Positions 1 through 8,605 of a stretch of DNA of 64,000 bases are shown here, in pieces (the first letter of the stretch is position 1; each line of letters begins with the position of its first letter). The stretch is from contig JAPPFH010000142.1 in the NCBI GenBank assembly GCA_028875185.1, positions 29,662-93,661 on the forward strand. Reading direction: 5' to 3'. The translations under genes and the position numbers were made by a program. The notes below the pieces were generated by a model. That model was not told the origin of the DNA, did no database searches, and was given only the letters and a program-made list of their open reading frames with translations. Source of the DNA: Chloroflexota bacterium. GTDB lineage: Bacteria > Chloroflexota > Anaerolineae > Aggregatilineales > Phototrophicaceae.

Positions 1-56
1 CTGGCCGCACCTGTGCATGCTGGAACCGACAATGGCTTCATATGATTAAACTTCTC

Positions 57-85
57 TTGGGCGCATCTCCGAACACCTGTATACT
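57..85 (+). promoter_or_regulatory. Sigma70-like promoter for the SCP2 gene
   Basis: TTGGGC at 57-62 and TATACT at 80-85 are separated by 17 bp. The predicted start of transcription leaves a leader of about 35 nt before the AAGGAG ribosome binding site of the downstream gene. This was read by eye and not scored. Confidence 0.5.
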
Positions 86-128
86 AAATCAGTATCATGG
101 ATTGCGACATCAGCTAAAGGAGTGAGTT

Positions 129-458
129 ATGGCAAACGCTGAAGATTTGCAGGCTTTGTTTCCGGCCATGGTGGATCGCTTCCTGCCAGAGAAAGCGGCC
201 GGTATAAACGCCACCATTCTTTTTGATCTAAGCGGCGACAATGGCGGCTTTTATTGGATCAAGATAGCCGATGGCGCCGCCACAACCGGGCTTGGAGAAG
301 TGAGCGATCCCACTATGACAGTGACGGCCAGCGCTGATGACTGGCATGCAGTAGCCACCGGACAACTGAACGCAATGCAGGCATTCATGACGGGCAAACT
401 TAAGATCCTGGGCGATATGGGTTTAGCGATGAAAATGCAGACGATCTTTGGGCAATAG
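129..458 (+). CDS. SCP2 sterol-binding domain protein
   Basis: This 109-residue protein consists of a single SCP2-type lipid-binding domain. The hydrophobic N-terminal helix, the central beta strands around FYWIKIADGAA, and the C-terminal stretch on the pattern ATGQLNAMQAFMTGKLKI-GD are typical of stand-alone bacterial SCP2 proteins. Such proteins bind lipids or acyl-CoA in the cytosol; the ligand here cannot be read from sequence. The ATG start is backed by AAGGAG about 8 nt upstream. It is transcribed alone, convergent with the HEAT-repeat gene that follows on the other strand. Confidence 0.8.
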   Translation: MANAEDLQALFPAMVDRFLPEKAAGINATILFDLSGDNGGFYWIKIADGAATTGLGEVSDPTMTVTASADDWHAVATGQLNAMQAFMTGKLKILGDMGLAMKMQTIFGQ

Positions 459-475
459 CGCTCGCCCGCGATCGA

Positions 476-1489
476 TCAATCGTCCTCTAATTCAAAGTTT
501 AGCGACGAGACGCTAAGGCTGAAACCAGCAGTATCCAAAGCTTCGTCTATCGCGGCCGCCATTTCATCATCGGCAGCCGCGTTTTCTTCAAGGCTGCTCA
601 ATACGTCAATCGCGTGCCGACCGCCAATTTCGCCTAGCGACCAAATCGCGATCATTTGAATCTCGTGATCTTCACTCAGAGTGAACTCGCCGATGCGCCG
701 CGCCGCCTCTTTGAGTTGAATCTGCCCACATGCGCGTATCGCCTCATACACGCATTCGCTGTCGCCGCTCTCCAGCTCGTCCAAGAGTTGGTCTCGCCAA
801 ACTGCGCTGCACGTGCGCCCCATAGCGAATATGGCGCCGACCCTTAGCTCATGATTGCCATCCGCATAGGCCGACCTGATCAAATCCGCGACCGCCGGAT
901 GGCTGGAATTGGCTAGCGCCTCTAAAGCGCGCCGGCGGGTTTCCACAGGCGCCGCCGGATCTTGATATAGCCCATAAGTCAGCGTCTGCGCCTGTTTAGC
1001 GAGATCAGCCGCAATATCGCCATATTCGCCCAAGAGTATGAATCGCCCCAGGCGCTCCAAGGCCCGTGTTCGGACTGCCGCATCGGCATCGAATTCCGCC
1101 AGTCGCAGCAGCTTGCGCATAGTCTCGGCTGATTCATCAATCCAGAGCAAGTCAATCGCAGTCGCGCGGACCAGGCTGCTTTCGTCTTCCAAGCCCCGAA
1201 GCGCCAACTCACGATAATTGAGCTCAAACATCGCTTCGCTGGCTTCGTTTAGCGCGCGCAGCACCCGATGCTTGGCAATAGCGGGAAGCGCATCCCAGAC
1301 CGGCTCTATTGCGCGCTGTTCCTCCGGCGATAGATCGCTGAGTCCATAGACGATTGCGGAAGGGACAATTCCGTTGTCGGATTTTGACTCGATTCGCAAT
1401 ACACGAATGAGGTCGTTCAACGACGGCTTGGGAAAGGGCAGCGCGGCTGATTCTTCGTCGATTCCCGGCATTGCGTTTGCCTCAGACAA
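476..1489 (-). CDS. HEAT-repeat protein
   Basis: The 337-residue protein is built from short paired-helix repeats (for example ALRGLEDESSLVRATAIDLL and FAMGRT...VYEAIRACGQI) typical of HEAT/PBS-lyase-like solenoids. These usually serve as protein-protein scaffolds. No catalytic motif, signal peptide or membrane segment is visible. The frame opens at a TTG directly abutting the stop of the rseP-like gene; an ATG at codon 7 (1471) is an alternative start. It is the last gene of a minus-strand run decarboxylase-rseP-HEAT. Its partner is unknown; it could act with the protease encoded immediately upstream, but that is inference from position only. Confidence 0.7.
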   Translation of the reverse strand: MSEANAMPGIDEESAALPFPKPSLNDLIRVLRIESKSDNGIVPSAIVYGLSDLSPEEQRAIEPVWDALPAIAKHRVLRALNEASEAMFELNYRELALRGLEDESSLVRATAIDLLWIDESAETMRKLLRLAEFDADAAVRTRALERLGRFILLGEYGDIAADLAKQAQTLTYGLYQDPAAPVETRRRALEALANSSHPAVADLIRSAYADGNHELRVGAIFAMGRTCSAVWRDQLLDELESGDSECVYEAIRACGQIQLKEAARRIGEFTLSEDHEIQMIAIWSLGEIGGRHAIDVLSSLEENAAADDEMAAAIDEALDTAGFSLSVSSLNFELEDD

Positions 1490-2992
1490 TCAGTTGATAG
1501 TGGGCGGGTGAATCACGTCATAAATCATGACCACCACGCCAATCGCCAGCAGCAGCATAATGCCGATCTGGTGTATTCGCGCTTCGGTCTTGGCCTCCAC
1601 CGGCTTGCCGCGCAACACCTCAATTAGAACAAAGATTATGCGACCGCCGTCAAGCGCCGGTATAGGCAGTAAATTGCTGATCCCCAGGAATATGCTGATT
1701 AAAGCGATGAAATTGAGCATGAGCCCGGGCCCCTCCTGCAAACTGCGCTGCAGGAATTCTCCCCCGATTTTGCTTATGCCAATGATGCTAATGGGACGCG
1801 CGTCTTTACCGCTCAGCGAACCGTCGAGCAAACGCCCCGGGATTGAGGCGATCACTCGCAATGTTGCAGCCGTTGTGCGCAGGCTATGCGCGATTGCATC
1901 CGGTACGCTCTGCGGGATAAGCTCCCGTTTGTATCCAGCGTTGGCGAAACGGGTGTGATCGCCCAAACCAAACTGTGACCGTGTTCCAATGCCGAGCCGC
2001 CCTTCTCCCTCAGGCGGATTGACACGCGGCGCAACGTTCACGACGATATCTTCCGTCGAGCCGTCGTCATGCTCGCGGCTTATCGTAAGCGGGAGCAGCC
2101 TGCCTGCATAATCCTTGGCGGCTTCGCTTAAGGTCCTGACCGGATTACCCGATGGCGCAATCGGCGCGCGATTGATCTGGCCGACGATGTCGCCCGCTTG
2201 TATGCCCGCGGCCGCCGCCGGTGAATCTTCTATGACCGACAGCACCTGCACGAAACCCGATCTCCCGCTGAAATCCGCTCTGACGCTGAGCTCGTATTCT
2301 TCGCCCGTTTGCTGGCGGATCAGCGAGAAGCGAATCGATTCCCCCTGATAACCTTTCAGTATTTCGTGGAACTCTTCGAAATCGACAAAGCGTCCGCCAT
2401 CAATCATGTGGATGGCATCGCCTGCCTTAGCGTCCGTACCATAAAACAGGGAGCCAGGCGGTATCGCCACAATTTGGCTCAATCCGCCGACTGGCAGCGA
2501 TAATCCAATTAATGCGACAACGAAAAAAAGCAACAACGCGAAGAGAAAGTTGGCAAGAGCGCCGGCCGCCATGAAGAAAATCCGACCCAAAGCGGGCGCC
2601 TCGCTAACCGACATCATTTTGTGATCGTCAACACCGCGCAGGCGCAGCATCTCGCGCTCCGATACCAGCCGGACGAGCCCCGAACGCCGCCGTTCCAAGA
2701 CAACCCGATCACGTTTTTCTTTGTCTTCGCTGGCGGGCCCGATCATGTCTTCGCCAAGCGGGCGTACAAATCCGCCCAGGGGCAGCAAATTGAGCGTAAA
2801 CTCCGTTTCGCCGAGCCGAAACAAGCGGCCAACGCGGGGCGGAAAGCCGATGCCAAACTCAAGCACATTGATGCCCACAAGCTTGGCGGCGATAAAATGA
2901 CCCAATTCATGAATGATGACCGCCGGAATCAAAACCAGCGCGAAGGCGGCCAGAGCGAGCAATATGTCATTTGCAGCGGCGGAAATCAACAT
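1490..2992 (-). CDS. rseP: Site-2 membrane metalloprotease, RseP family (M50)
   Basis: This is an intramembrane zinc protease of about 500 residues. HELGH at residues 28-32 lies in the first membrane helix and supplies the zinc-binding histidines and catalytic Glu. The C-terminal LDGGRI motif supplies the third zinc ligand. A PDZ domain lies between (DSPAAAAGIQAGDIVGQIN region). Family members cleave membrane anti-sigma factors or other anchored proteins; no anti-sigma factor is encoded nearby. I chose the ATG at 2992 rather than the upstream start at 3058, because GGAAGGA precedes it and the protein then begins right before the first membrane helix. The insertion between the first helix and the PDZ domain is rich in charged residues. 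Confidence 0.88.
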   Translation of the reverse strand: MLISAAANDILLALAAFALVLIPAVIIHELGHFIAAKLVGINVLEFGIGFPPRVGRLFRLGETEFTLNLLPLGGFVRPLGEDMIGPASEDKEKRDRVVLERRRSGLVRLVSEREMLRLRGVDDHKMMSVSEAPALGRIFFMAAGALANFLFALLLFFVVALIGLSLPVGGLSQIVAIPPGSLFYGTDAKAGDAIHMIDGGRFVDFEEFHEILKGYQGESIRFSLIRQQTGEEYELSVRADFSGRSGFVQVLSVIEDSPAAAAGIQAGDIVGQINRAPIAPSGNPVRTLSEAAKDYAGRLLPLTISREHDDGSTEDIVVNVAPRVNPPEGEGRLGIGTRSQFGLGDHTRFANAGYKRELIPQSVPDAIAHSLRTTAATLRVIASIPGRLLDGSLSGKDARPISIIGISKIGGEFLQRSLQEGPGLMLNFIALISIFLGISNLLPIPALDGGRIIFVLIEVLRGKPVEAKTEARIHQIGIMLLLAIGVVVMIYDVIHPPTIN

Positions 2993-3073
2993 TGGCGATT
3001 GTCCTTCCGGCGGAGTGAATATGCTTAGATTATACGTCCGAGTCTTACAGTGGCGCAAGGCAAGCTGGTCGCG

Positions 3074-4069
3074 CTAATAGTCTGCCGGCAAAACCTGGGC
3101 GCCGCCCCCGGCTGCCGAGCGCCTAATATCAAGCGCGCTTGAAAGCGACCGTAAACGCTTCTCCACTATGTCAGCATCGCCCGCCGCGCAGATGCAATGT
3201 ACATTCGGTCCGGCGTCCAAGGTATAACATACTCGTAAATTGTCTGCTTGGCGCCAGTGCCGCACCGCCTTCATAATCTCCAGCGAGACTGGCTCCCAGT
3301 AAAATAACGGCGGCTTGCTTGTCATCATAACGGCATGCATCAGATTGCTGTCTTCTTCAACGATATCGGCAAACTGTTCGAAGTCTCGGCGCAGTATCGC
3401 CGCTTTCACCATACGAAACCGCTCGTCTGCGGAGCGCAGCCTGGACTGTTGCAAAACGCTGGTATCGGCTGTCTGGTGCCCGGCGCTGGATCCGGTACGC
3501 TTATGTTCTCGGCTCACAATCGCAATGATGTCAACTAGATCCCAGTGTTCTGGCGGCGCGAACGATCGCGCGAACGATGATTCGTGAGACTCGCCCGGCA
3601 GCCATTCGACAAATCCCGCCGGGATTGAGCGCGCTGCCGAGCCCGAACCCAGACGAGCGAGCGCCGACAGTTCGCGTTCCGCCGGCTCAATGCCCAGCGC
3701 GGCGCAGGCAGCCATTGTCAGCGCGGCGAAAGCCGATGCCGACGAAGCGATTCCGGTCCCCATTGGAAAGTTGTTGCTTGAACTGACCCGCGCGAAGCGT
3801 CTGTCGTCAAAGCGCGCGCGCAGCATATCCAAATGATCGCCAACCCGCTTCAGCGCCGGATCAGCAGCAGCCGCGCCATCAATGGTCAACTCGTCTTCTC
3901 TCAGCGCGCTGTCCCAGGCGACCGTTGTCGTTGTATGCAGGTCGGCCAGGTTCATGCTGATAGAGGCATTGGCGGGGAGGCGCAAACGATTATCGCGGTT
4001 GCCCCAATACTTAACGAAAGCGATATTAGAATGCGCTCTAGTTGTGGCTGACTGTGGCGCTTCAGCCAT
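3074..4069 (-). CDS. Mevalonate (di)phosphate decarboxylase family; likely phosphomevalonate decarboxylase
   Basis: This GHMP-superfamily protein matches mevalonate diphosphate decarboxylase along its length: SNIAFVKYWG near the start, NFPMGTGIASSASAF phosphate loop, SGSAARSIPAGFVEW, and the DAGPN segment carrying the catalytic Asp. In the yeast enzyme the N-terminal motif reads KYWGKRD; here it reads KYWGNRD (Asn24). No phosphomevalonate kinase is in the window, while isopentenyl phosphate kinase is encoded 2 kb away. I therefore infer that the substrate is mevalonate 5-phosphate, as shown for Roseiflexus castenholzii. The ATG at 4069 follows a GGGGAG; a GTG at 4105 would add 12 residues. 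It is divergent from the prenyltransferase gene. Confidence 0.85.
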   Translation of the reverse strand: MAEAPQSATTRAHSNIAFVKYWGNRDNRLRLPANASISMNLADLHTTTTVAWDSALREDELTIDGAAAADPALKRVGDHLDMLRARFDDRRFARVSSSNNFPMGTGIASSASAFAALTMAACAALGIEPAERELSALARLGSGSAARSIPAGFVEWLPGESHESSFARSFAPPEHWDLVDIIAIVSREHKRTGSSAGHQTADTSVLQQSRLRSADERFRMVKAAILRRDFEQFADIVEEDSNLMHAVMMTSKPPLFYWEPVSLEIMKAVRHWRQADNLRVCYTLDAGPNVHCICAAGDADIVEKRLRSLSSALDIRRSAAGGGAQVLPADY

Positions 4070-4170
4070 TTCTCCCCGCCAATCTCGCTGCGGCTCAACT
4101 TTCACTGGATTTGTGCGACATTATCACTAGACTAAGACAGTTGTCCAGCGGCAACAGCACGGAGATCGAA

Positions 4171-5052
4171 TTGGGCTTTATTGGCAGTCTTATTGCCACG
4201 ATGCGGCCAAGGCAATGGACAAAGAATGTGCTGTTCGTCTTTCCAGCTATCGTATTCAGCGAGCAGCTTTTTGACCTGCATCTGCTTGGGCGTGTATTTG
4301 TCTGCTGCTTTCTCCTAATTCTCAGCGCCGGCTGCGTTTACATCATCAATGATCTGGCTGACATTGCCGCGGATCGCGCGCACCCGGTCAAGCGCCTGCG
4401 CCCAATCGCATCCGGCGATCTGTCTCCGTCAGCTGCGAAAGCCGCCGTCGCTATTCTCCTCCCGCTCGTATTCGCAGCCGCCTTTTATATTGATAATCGC
4501 CTGGCGCTGCTCATTCTAGTCTACTTTCTGGTTCAGGTTGCCTACTCACACGTCATCAAACATATCGTTATCCTTGATGTCCTAGTTGTCGCCGCCGGTT
4601 TTGTCTTGCGCTTGCTCGCCGGCGGCTTGGTTATCGACGTCACCTTATCGCCCTGGCTTTACGCCTCGGCCGGCTTGCTCGCGTTATTTCTCGTCATCGG
4701 AAAACGACGCCAGGAATTGGCGTCGCTTGGGGAGGCGGCGGTGACGTCGCGCCGGATATTCGCTCAATACAACCTCCCGCTTCTCGATGACATGCTCCGC
4801 ATCGTTACCTCCGCGACCACCATCACCTACATCATCTACACAGTCGAATCGCCAACGATGGTGCGCAACGGTCAAAATCTCGGATTGCTGACGGTTCCCT
4901 TCGTCATTTATGGGCTGTTTCGGTATCTCTATCTGATTCATGTTGAAAAGCGCGGGGGCGCGCCCGATGAGGTCCTGCTCAATGACCGTCCGCTTCAGGC
5001 GACGATCGTATTGGCGGCGCTCGCCTTCATCGTGATCCTGTATGTGTTCTAG
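4171..5052 (+). CDS. UbiA-family prenyltransferase, decaprenyl-phosphate phosphoribosyltransferase-like
   Basis: This integral membrane protein of about 293 residues has eight or nine hydrophobic segments. The signature RPRQWTKNVLVF-like start and the Asp-rich motif NDLADIAADRAHPVKRLRPI are characteristic of the UbiA branch containing decaprenyl-phosphate 5-phosphoribose synthase. It should transfer a polyprenyl chain or a phosphoribosyl group to polyprenyl phosphate at the membrane. I chose TTG at 4171 because GGAG sits 6 nt upstream; the frame is open further 5' but would overlap the divergent decarboxylase gene. Location between decarboxylase and mevalonate kinase ties it to isoprenoid supply. 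The exact acceptor is uncertain. Confidence 0.75.
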   Translation: MGFIGSLIATMRPRQWTKNVLFVFPAIVFSEQLFDLHLLGRVFVCCFLLILSAGCVYIINDLADIAADRAHPVKRLRPIASGDLSPSAAKAAVAILLPLVFAAAFYIDNRLALLILVYFLVQVAYSHVIKHIVILDVLVVAAGFVLRLLAGGLVIDVTLSPWLYASAGLLALFLVIGKRRQELASLGEAAVTSRRIFAQYNLPLLDDMLRIVTSATTITYIIYTVESPTMVRNGQNLGLLTVPFVIYGLFRYLYLIHVEKRGGAPDEVLLNDRPLQATIVLAALAFIVILYVF

Positions 5053-5058
5053 CGCTCG

Positions 5059-6018
5059 ATGAGAATCCAGGCAAGCGCGCCGGGAAAAGCCATCCTCTTT
5101 GGCGAGCACGCAGTGGTTTATGGCAAGCCCGCAATCGCGGTCCCGCTCTCCGGCATTCGCGCGGCCGCTACTGGCATTGCCCGCGCCAATCCCCTTGCCA
5201 TATTCGCCGAAGATCTTGCTCCATTTCCGCTCAAGATCGGCGGCGAACACTGTGACCAGCCCAATCCCCTGGCATTAATGGCCTGCTTAACGACGAAGCA
5301 TCTGGGCGCAACCAGCATCAAGGGCGATATCAGCATACGTTCAGATATCCCAATCGCGAGCGGTCTCGGAAGCGGCGCCGCCGTTTCCGCGGCTTTAGGA
5401 CGCGCTATTGCCCGACTGCATGACCTTGAAATCCCTGATGCGGACCTGAATAGGCTTGTTTTCGAAGTGGAGAAACTCCATCATGGCACGCCGAGCGGGA
5501 TTGATAATACGGTGGTCGTATTTGAAATGCCGATATATTTTGTAAAAGGCGCAGGCGCTGAATTCATCAACTTTGGCAAGCCCTTAAGGCTTGTGCTGGC
5601 CGATACCGGAATCGCCTCATTGACGCGCGATGCGGTCGCCGATGTTCGGTCTATGGCTCACTGCGAGCCTGCGCGGATCGCGCGAGTCTTCGACGAAATC
5701 GGCAATATCGTCAATGAGGCGCGCGATTGCATTGAACGCGGCGCGCGAGACCGCTTGGGCGCGCTAATGACAGCCAATCACCGCTTGCTGCAAGCGCTTA
5801 CCGTGTCTTCGCCCGAGCTGGACATTTTGGTCGATGCCGCTCTAGGCGCCGGCGCGCTGGGGGCTAAGCTCTCTGGCGGCGGGCGCGGCGGCAACATCAT
5901 CGCCTTGGCTGAAGAGGATGCCGTAGCCGCAATTGAGCGCAACCTGCTGGAAGCGGGCGCCAAGCGAGTCATGACGACCGTCGCCGGCAAAGGTTCGCAA
6001 GATGACGATTCTGATTAA
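5059..6018 (+). CDS. mvk: Mevalonate kinase
   Basis: This 319-residue GHMP kinase phosphorylates mevalonate to mevalonate 5-phosphate. It starts with SAPGKAILFGEHAVVYGKPA, the mevalonate kinase N-terminus. The ATP loop is PIASGLGSGAAVSAAL, followed by GTPSGIDNT and the C-terminal KLSGGGRGGNIIAL motif. It starts 6 bp after the prenyltransferase stop and its end overlaps the isopentenyl phosphate kinase start by 17 bp, so the three genes form one operon. Length and motifs match archaeal-type enzymes. Confidence 0.92.
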   Translation: MRIQASAPGKAILFGEHAVVYGKPAIAVPLSGIRAAATGIARANPLAIFAEDLAPFPLKIGGEHCDQPNPLALMACLTTKHLGATSIKGDISIRSDIPIASGLGSGAAVSAALGRAIARLHDLEIPDADLNRLVFEVEKLHHGTPSGIDNTVVVFEMPIYFVKGAGAEFINFGKPLRLVLADTGIASLTRDAVADVRSMAHCEPARIARVFDEIGNIVNEARDCIERGARDRLGALMTANHRLLQALTVSSPELDILVDAALGAGALGAKLSGGGRGGNIIALAEEDAVAAIERNLLEAGAKRVMTTVAGKGSQDDDSD

Positions 6019-6820
6019 ACTGGGCGGATCGCTGATCACCAACAAATCCGAGGCGAAATCCTTTCGGCGCGAAATCGTAAGCCGTATCGCCAGGCAAGTC
6101 ACTCGCCTGCGCGCTCTCGACCAGAATATCCCGATTGTCATCGGGCACGGAAGCGGTTCGTTCGGCCATTTCGAAGCCAAGAAATACAGCACCATCGACG
6201 GTGTAAGTTCGGATGAGCAGCGACTGGGCTTCGCTCGTGTTGGCGCCGTCGCCGCCGAACTCAGTTTGCTCGTGCAAAACGAATTCCTCGCGGCTGGCTT
6301 GCCGACAATGCGATTCCAGCCCTCATCAATTATGCTCTCTAGCGCGGGGCGCTTAAATTCGTTTGACAGCGGCGCTCTGTCGTTGGCGCTTGACCAAGGC
6401 TTGATTCCGCTGATCCATGGCGACATCGCGCTCGACGAGCGTATCGGCGGCACTATTATCTCGACCGAATCTCTATTCGCGCGCTTGGTCCAGCCCCTGA
6501 GAGTCACTGGGATTATTCTTCTTGGCGCGGTCGAAGGCGTCCTCGATCACAATGACGAGTTGATCTCTTGCATAACGCCCGCGTCATTCGCAAAGGTCCG
6601 TTCTTCGCTCGCAGGCTCGCATGGCATAGACGTAACCGGTGGCATGCTGCAAAAGGTCGAAACTATGATTGCCCTAATCGACGAGCGCCCGTCGCTGGAA
6701 GTGTTTATTGCCGATGGACGTATTGAAGACGTATTGCTGGATCTGCTAATAAAGCGCTCGCAAGTCGGTACGCTAATCCGTGCCGATTCAACACCTACCC
6801 CGAGCTCAGCGAGACGTTGA
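6002..6820 (+). CDS. ipk: Isopentenyl phosphate kinase
   Basis: This amino-acid-kinase-fold protein of 272 residues converts isopentenyl phosphate to isopentenyl diphosphate. Visible motifs are IKLGGSLIT (residues 5-13) and GHGSGSFGH (48-56), whose last His is the active-site histidine of characterised isopentenyl phosphate kinases. Further along are the HGDIALDERIGGTIISTE segment and DVTGGMLQKVE. AAAGG lies upstream of the ATG. It is the final step of the phosphomevalonate-decarboxylase variant of the mevalonate pathway. Its 3' end overlaps the convergent solute-binding protein gene by 26 bp. Confidence 0.92.
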   Translation: MTILIKLGGSLITNKSEAKSFRREIVSRIARQVTRLRALDQNIPIVIGHGSGSFGHFEAKKYSTIDGVSSDEQRLGFARVGAVAAELSLLVQNEFLAAGLPTMRFQPSSIMLSSAGRLNSFDSGALSLALDQGLIPLIHGDIALDERIGGTIISTESLFARLVQPLRVTGIILLGAVEGVLDHNDELISCITPASFAKVRSSLAGSHGIDVTGGMLQKVETMIALIDERPSLEVFIADGRIEDVLLDLLIKRSQVGTLIRADSTPTPSSARR

Positions 6821-8390
6821 ATAAGTTGGGATAAAATCCGTACGCGTCATAGCGGAGGCCCTCTACATTAGCGCTGATCGCCCGCAGCCGCGCAAAGTCG
6901 CGAATTGGCAGCAGCAGAACTTCATTCATTAACACTGACTGGATTTCGTAATATTGGTTCCGCCGGCTTCGCGGATCCTGCTCTTGCGCGGCGCTTAGGA
7001 GCCGGGCTTCCAAGGCTGCGTGCTGAGCGCGCGCGTGAGCGTAAAGCGAATCGTTTAAGAATACGCGGCTAAGGATTACCGGGTCGCGTCCATAAATGCC
7101 TGCCGGAAGCAAATCATACGCGCCCGATTGGATTAAGGCGGCCAACTGAGATTTTCCGGCCGCTGCTTCAACACGAAGGTCTATGCCGATTTGCCGCCAT
7201 TGTTCCTGTAGCAATGCGGCCACCTCCGGCAGCTGCCCCCAGGGAGGAACAAGAATCGTCAGCGCTAACGGGGCTCCGAATTTATCGAGGATGCCGTCGT
7301 CATCGCCATCGGCATAACCATTTGCCTGCAGGATCGCTTGCGCCTGCACGAGATCGAATTCAAACTCGCCGACGTAGCCGGTATGCGCGTAGCCCGTGCT
7401 CTCCGATAGCGGCGCCCAGGCGACCGGCGAGATGTTGAAATACACCTGATCGCTAATTTCTATCCGATTTGTCGCCAGCAGGAGCGCGAGGCGAACATCG
7501 CGCTCCGCGATATGAAGCCGGTTCGTATTGAAAATGAATTGCACGGCTAAGCCCGGAATATCAGTTGGGCGCAGCATCACCCGGCTATTTCCCCTCAAGA
7601 CTTGAGCGGCCGCCGGAGAGACATCATCGATCACGTCAAGAGAATTTCCCACAAGCTCGAGCGGGCTCGCATCGCTGTCGCGAATGATTGAAAACTCAAT
7701 CCGGTCGATTTCTCCGCCCGCCAGCTGATCATAAACCGACGGATCTGTAGCGTATCTTTCAAAACGACGGAGGATTATGCGATCGCCCGGCAAATAATCC
7801 GCCACCATAAATGGACCAGTACCGGACTGATGATATTGATATCGCAAACCGTCATAACGCATGAGCGCCTCCGGGCTGGCGATGCCGAGATAAGGCTGGG
7901 CGAGACCGTCCAGAAGCGCGGCATGCGGCTCAAACAGGCGGAGCCGTAGCGTAAACTCATCCAGGACTTCGAATTGCCGCAGCGGACCTAACAGCTCTCT
8001 CGCCAGCGATTGTCCCATTTCGGGAAGGAATATGCGCTCGAAATTGCGCGCTACCGACTGCGCAGTAAAGGCGCTGCCATCATGAAACGCCACATCCTGG
8101 CGCAGTTGAAAAGTGTATACAAGACCATCTTGCGATACCTCCCAATGGGTCGCCAAGCCAGGCGACAGTTGTCCGCTGTCCGCGTCTCGATAAACCAGGG
8201 TGTCGTAGATTTGGCGGAAGATTACGCCTGCCTCCGGCAAATCGCTGATGTGCGGGTCCAGTACCGGGATGTCGGCCGATATGGCGTAGCGCAGGCAGCG
8301 GCGATCTTCGCCACAGGGAAGCTCTCGCTCAGCCGCGCCGCAGCCTGCAAGCATAAGCGCGCAAATGAGCGCGCGCAGCAGACGCGCCAT
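6795..8390 (-). CDS. Extracellular solute-binding lipoprotein, family 5
   Basis: The 531-residue protein starts with a lipoprotein signal peptide (MARLLRALICALMLAGCG, lipobox LAGC). The family-5 peptide/nickel-binding fold follows, seen in SADIPVLDPHISD, GLATHWEVSQDGLVYTFQLR and NLFNVS. Members deliver oligopeptides or related solutes to an ABC importer. No permease or ATPase gene lies next to it, so it is an orphan here. The open frame extends 46 codons further upstream (to 8528) in low-complexity Ala/Gly/Arg residues, but the signal peptide fixes the start at 8390. Confidence 0.85.
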   Translation of the reverse strand: MARLLRALICALMLAGCGAAERELPCGEDRRCLRYAISADIPVLDPHISDLPEAGVIFRQIYDTLVYRDADSGQLSPGLATHWEVSQDGLVYTFQLRQDVAFHDGSAFTAQSVARNFERIFLPEMGQSLARELLGPLRQFEVLDEFTLRLRLFEPHAALLDGLAQPYLGIASPEALMRYDGLRYQYHQSGTGPFMVADYLPGDRIILRRFERYATDPSVYDQLAGGEIDRIEFSIIRDSDASPLELVGNSLDVIDDVSPAAAQVLRGNSRVMLRPTDIPGLAVQFIFNTNRLHIAERDVRLALLLATNRIEISDQVYFNISPVAWAPLSESTGYAHTGYVGEFEFDLVQAQAILQANGYADGDDDGILDKFGAPLALTILVPPWGQLPEVAALLQEQWRQIGIDLRVEAAAGKSQLAALIQSGAYDLLPAGIYGRDPVILSRVFLNDSLYAHARAQHAALEARLLSAAQEQDPRSRRNQYYEIQSVLMNEVLLLPIRDFARLRAISANVEGLRYDAYGFYPNLFNVSLSSG

Positions 8391-8605
8391 GAGTTGCCCG
8401 CGAATGGCGGCAGCGCTTAAAAGTCCCGCGCCGAGAGCGAACCCGCCGCCGCTTGCAATGCCCGTTCGCGCGCGCGAGCGGCGGCTGAAATTCGCCGCCC
8501 CGTCTTCTACCGCGCCGCCGACTGCCACTTTACAATCCTGCCAACTTTACGATAGGTTAAATTATAGACGGTCGTTGTTTGGTCTGGGAGAAGAGCCGCC
8601 TGCAA

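Noticed and set aside
8391-8528. Upstream 46-codon extension of the solute-binding protein
   Set aside because: The extension is low-complexity Ala/Gly/Arg and precedes a complete lipoprotein signal peptide that must be N-terminal.
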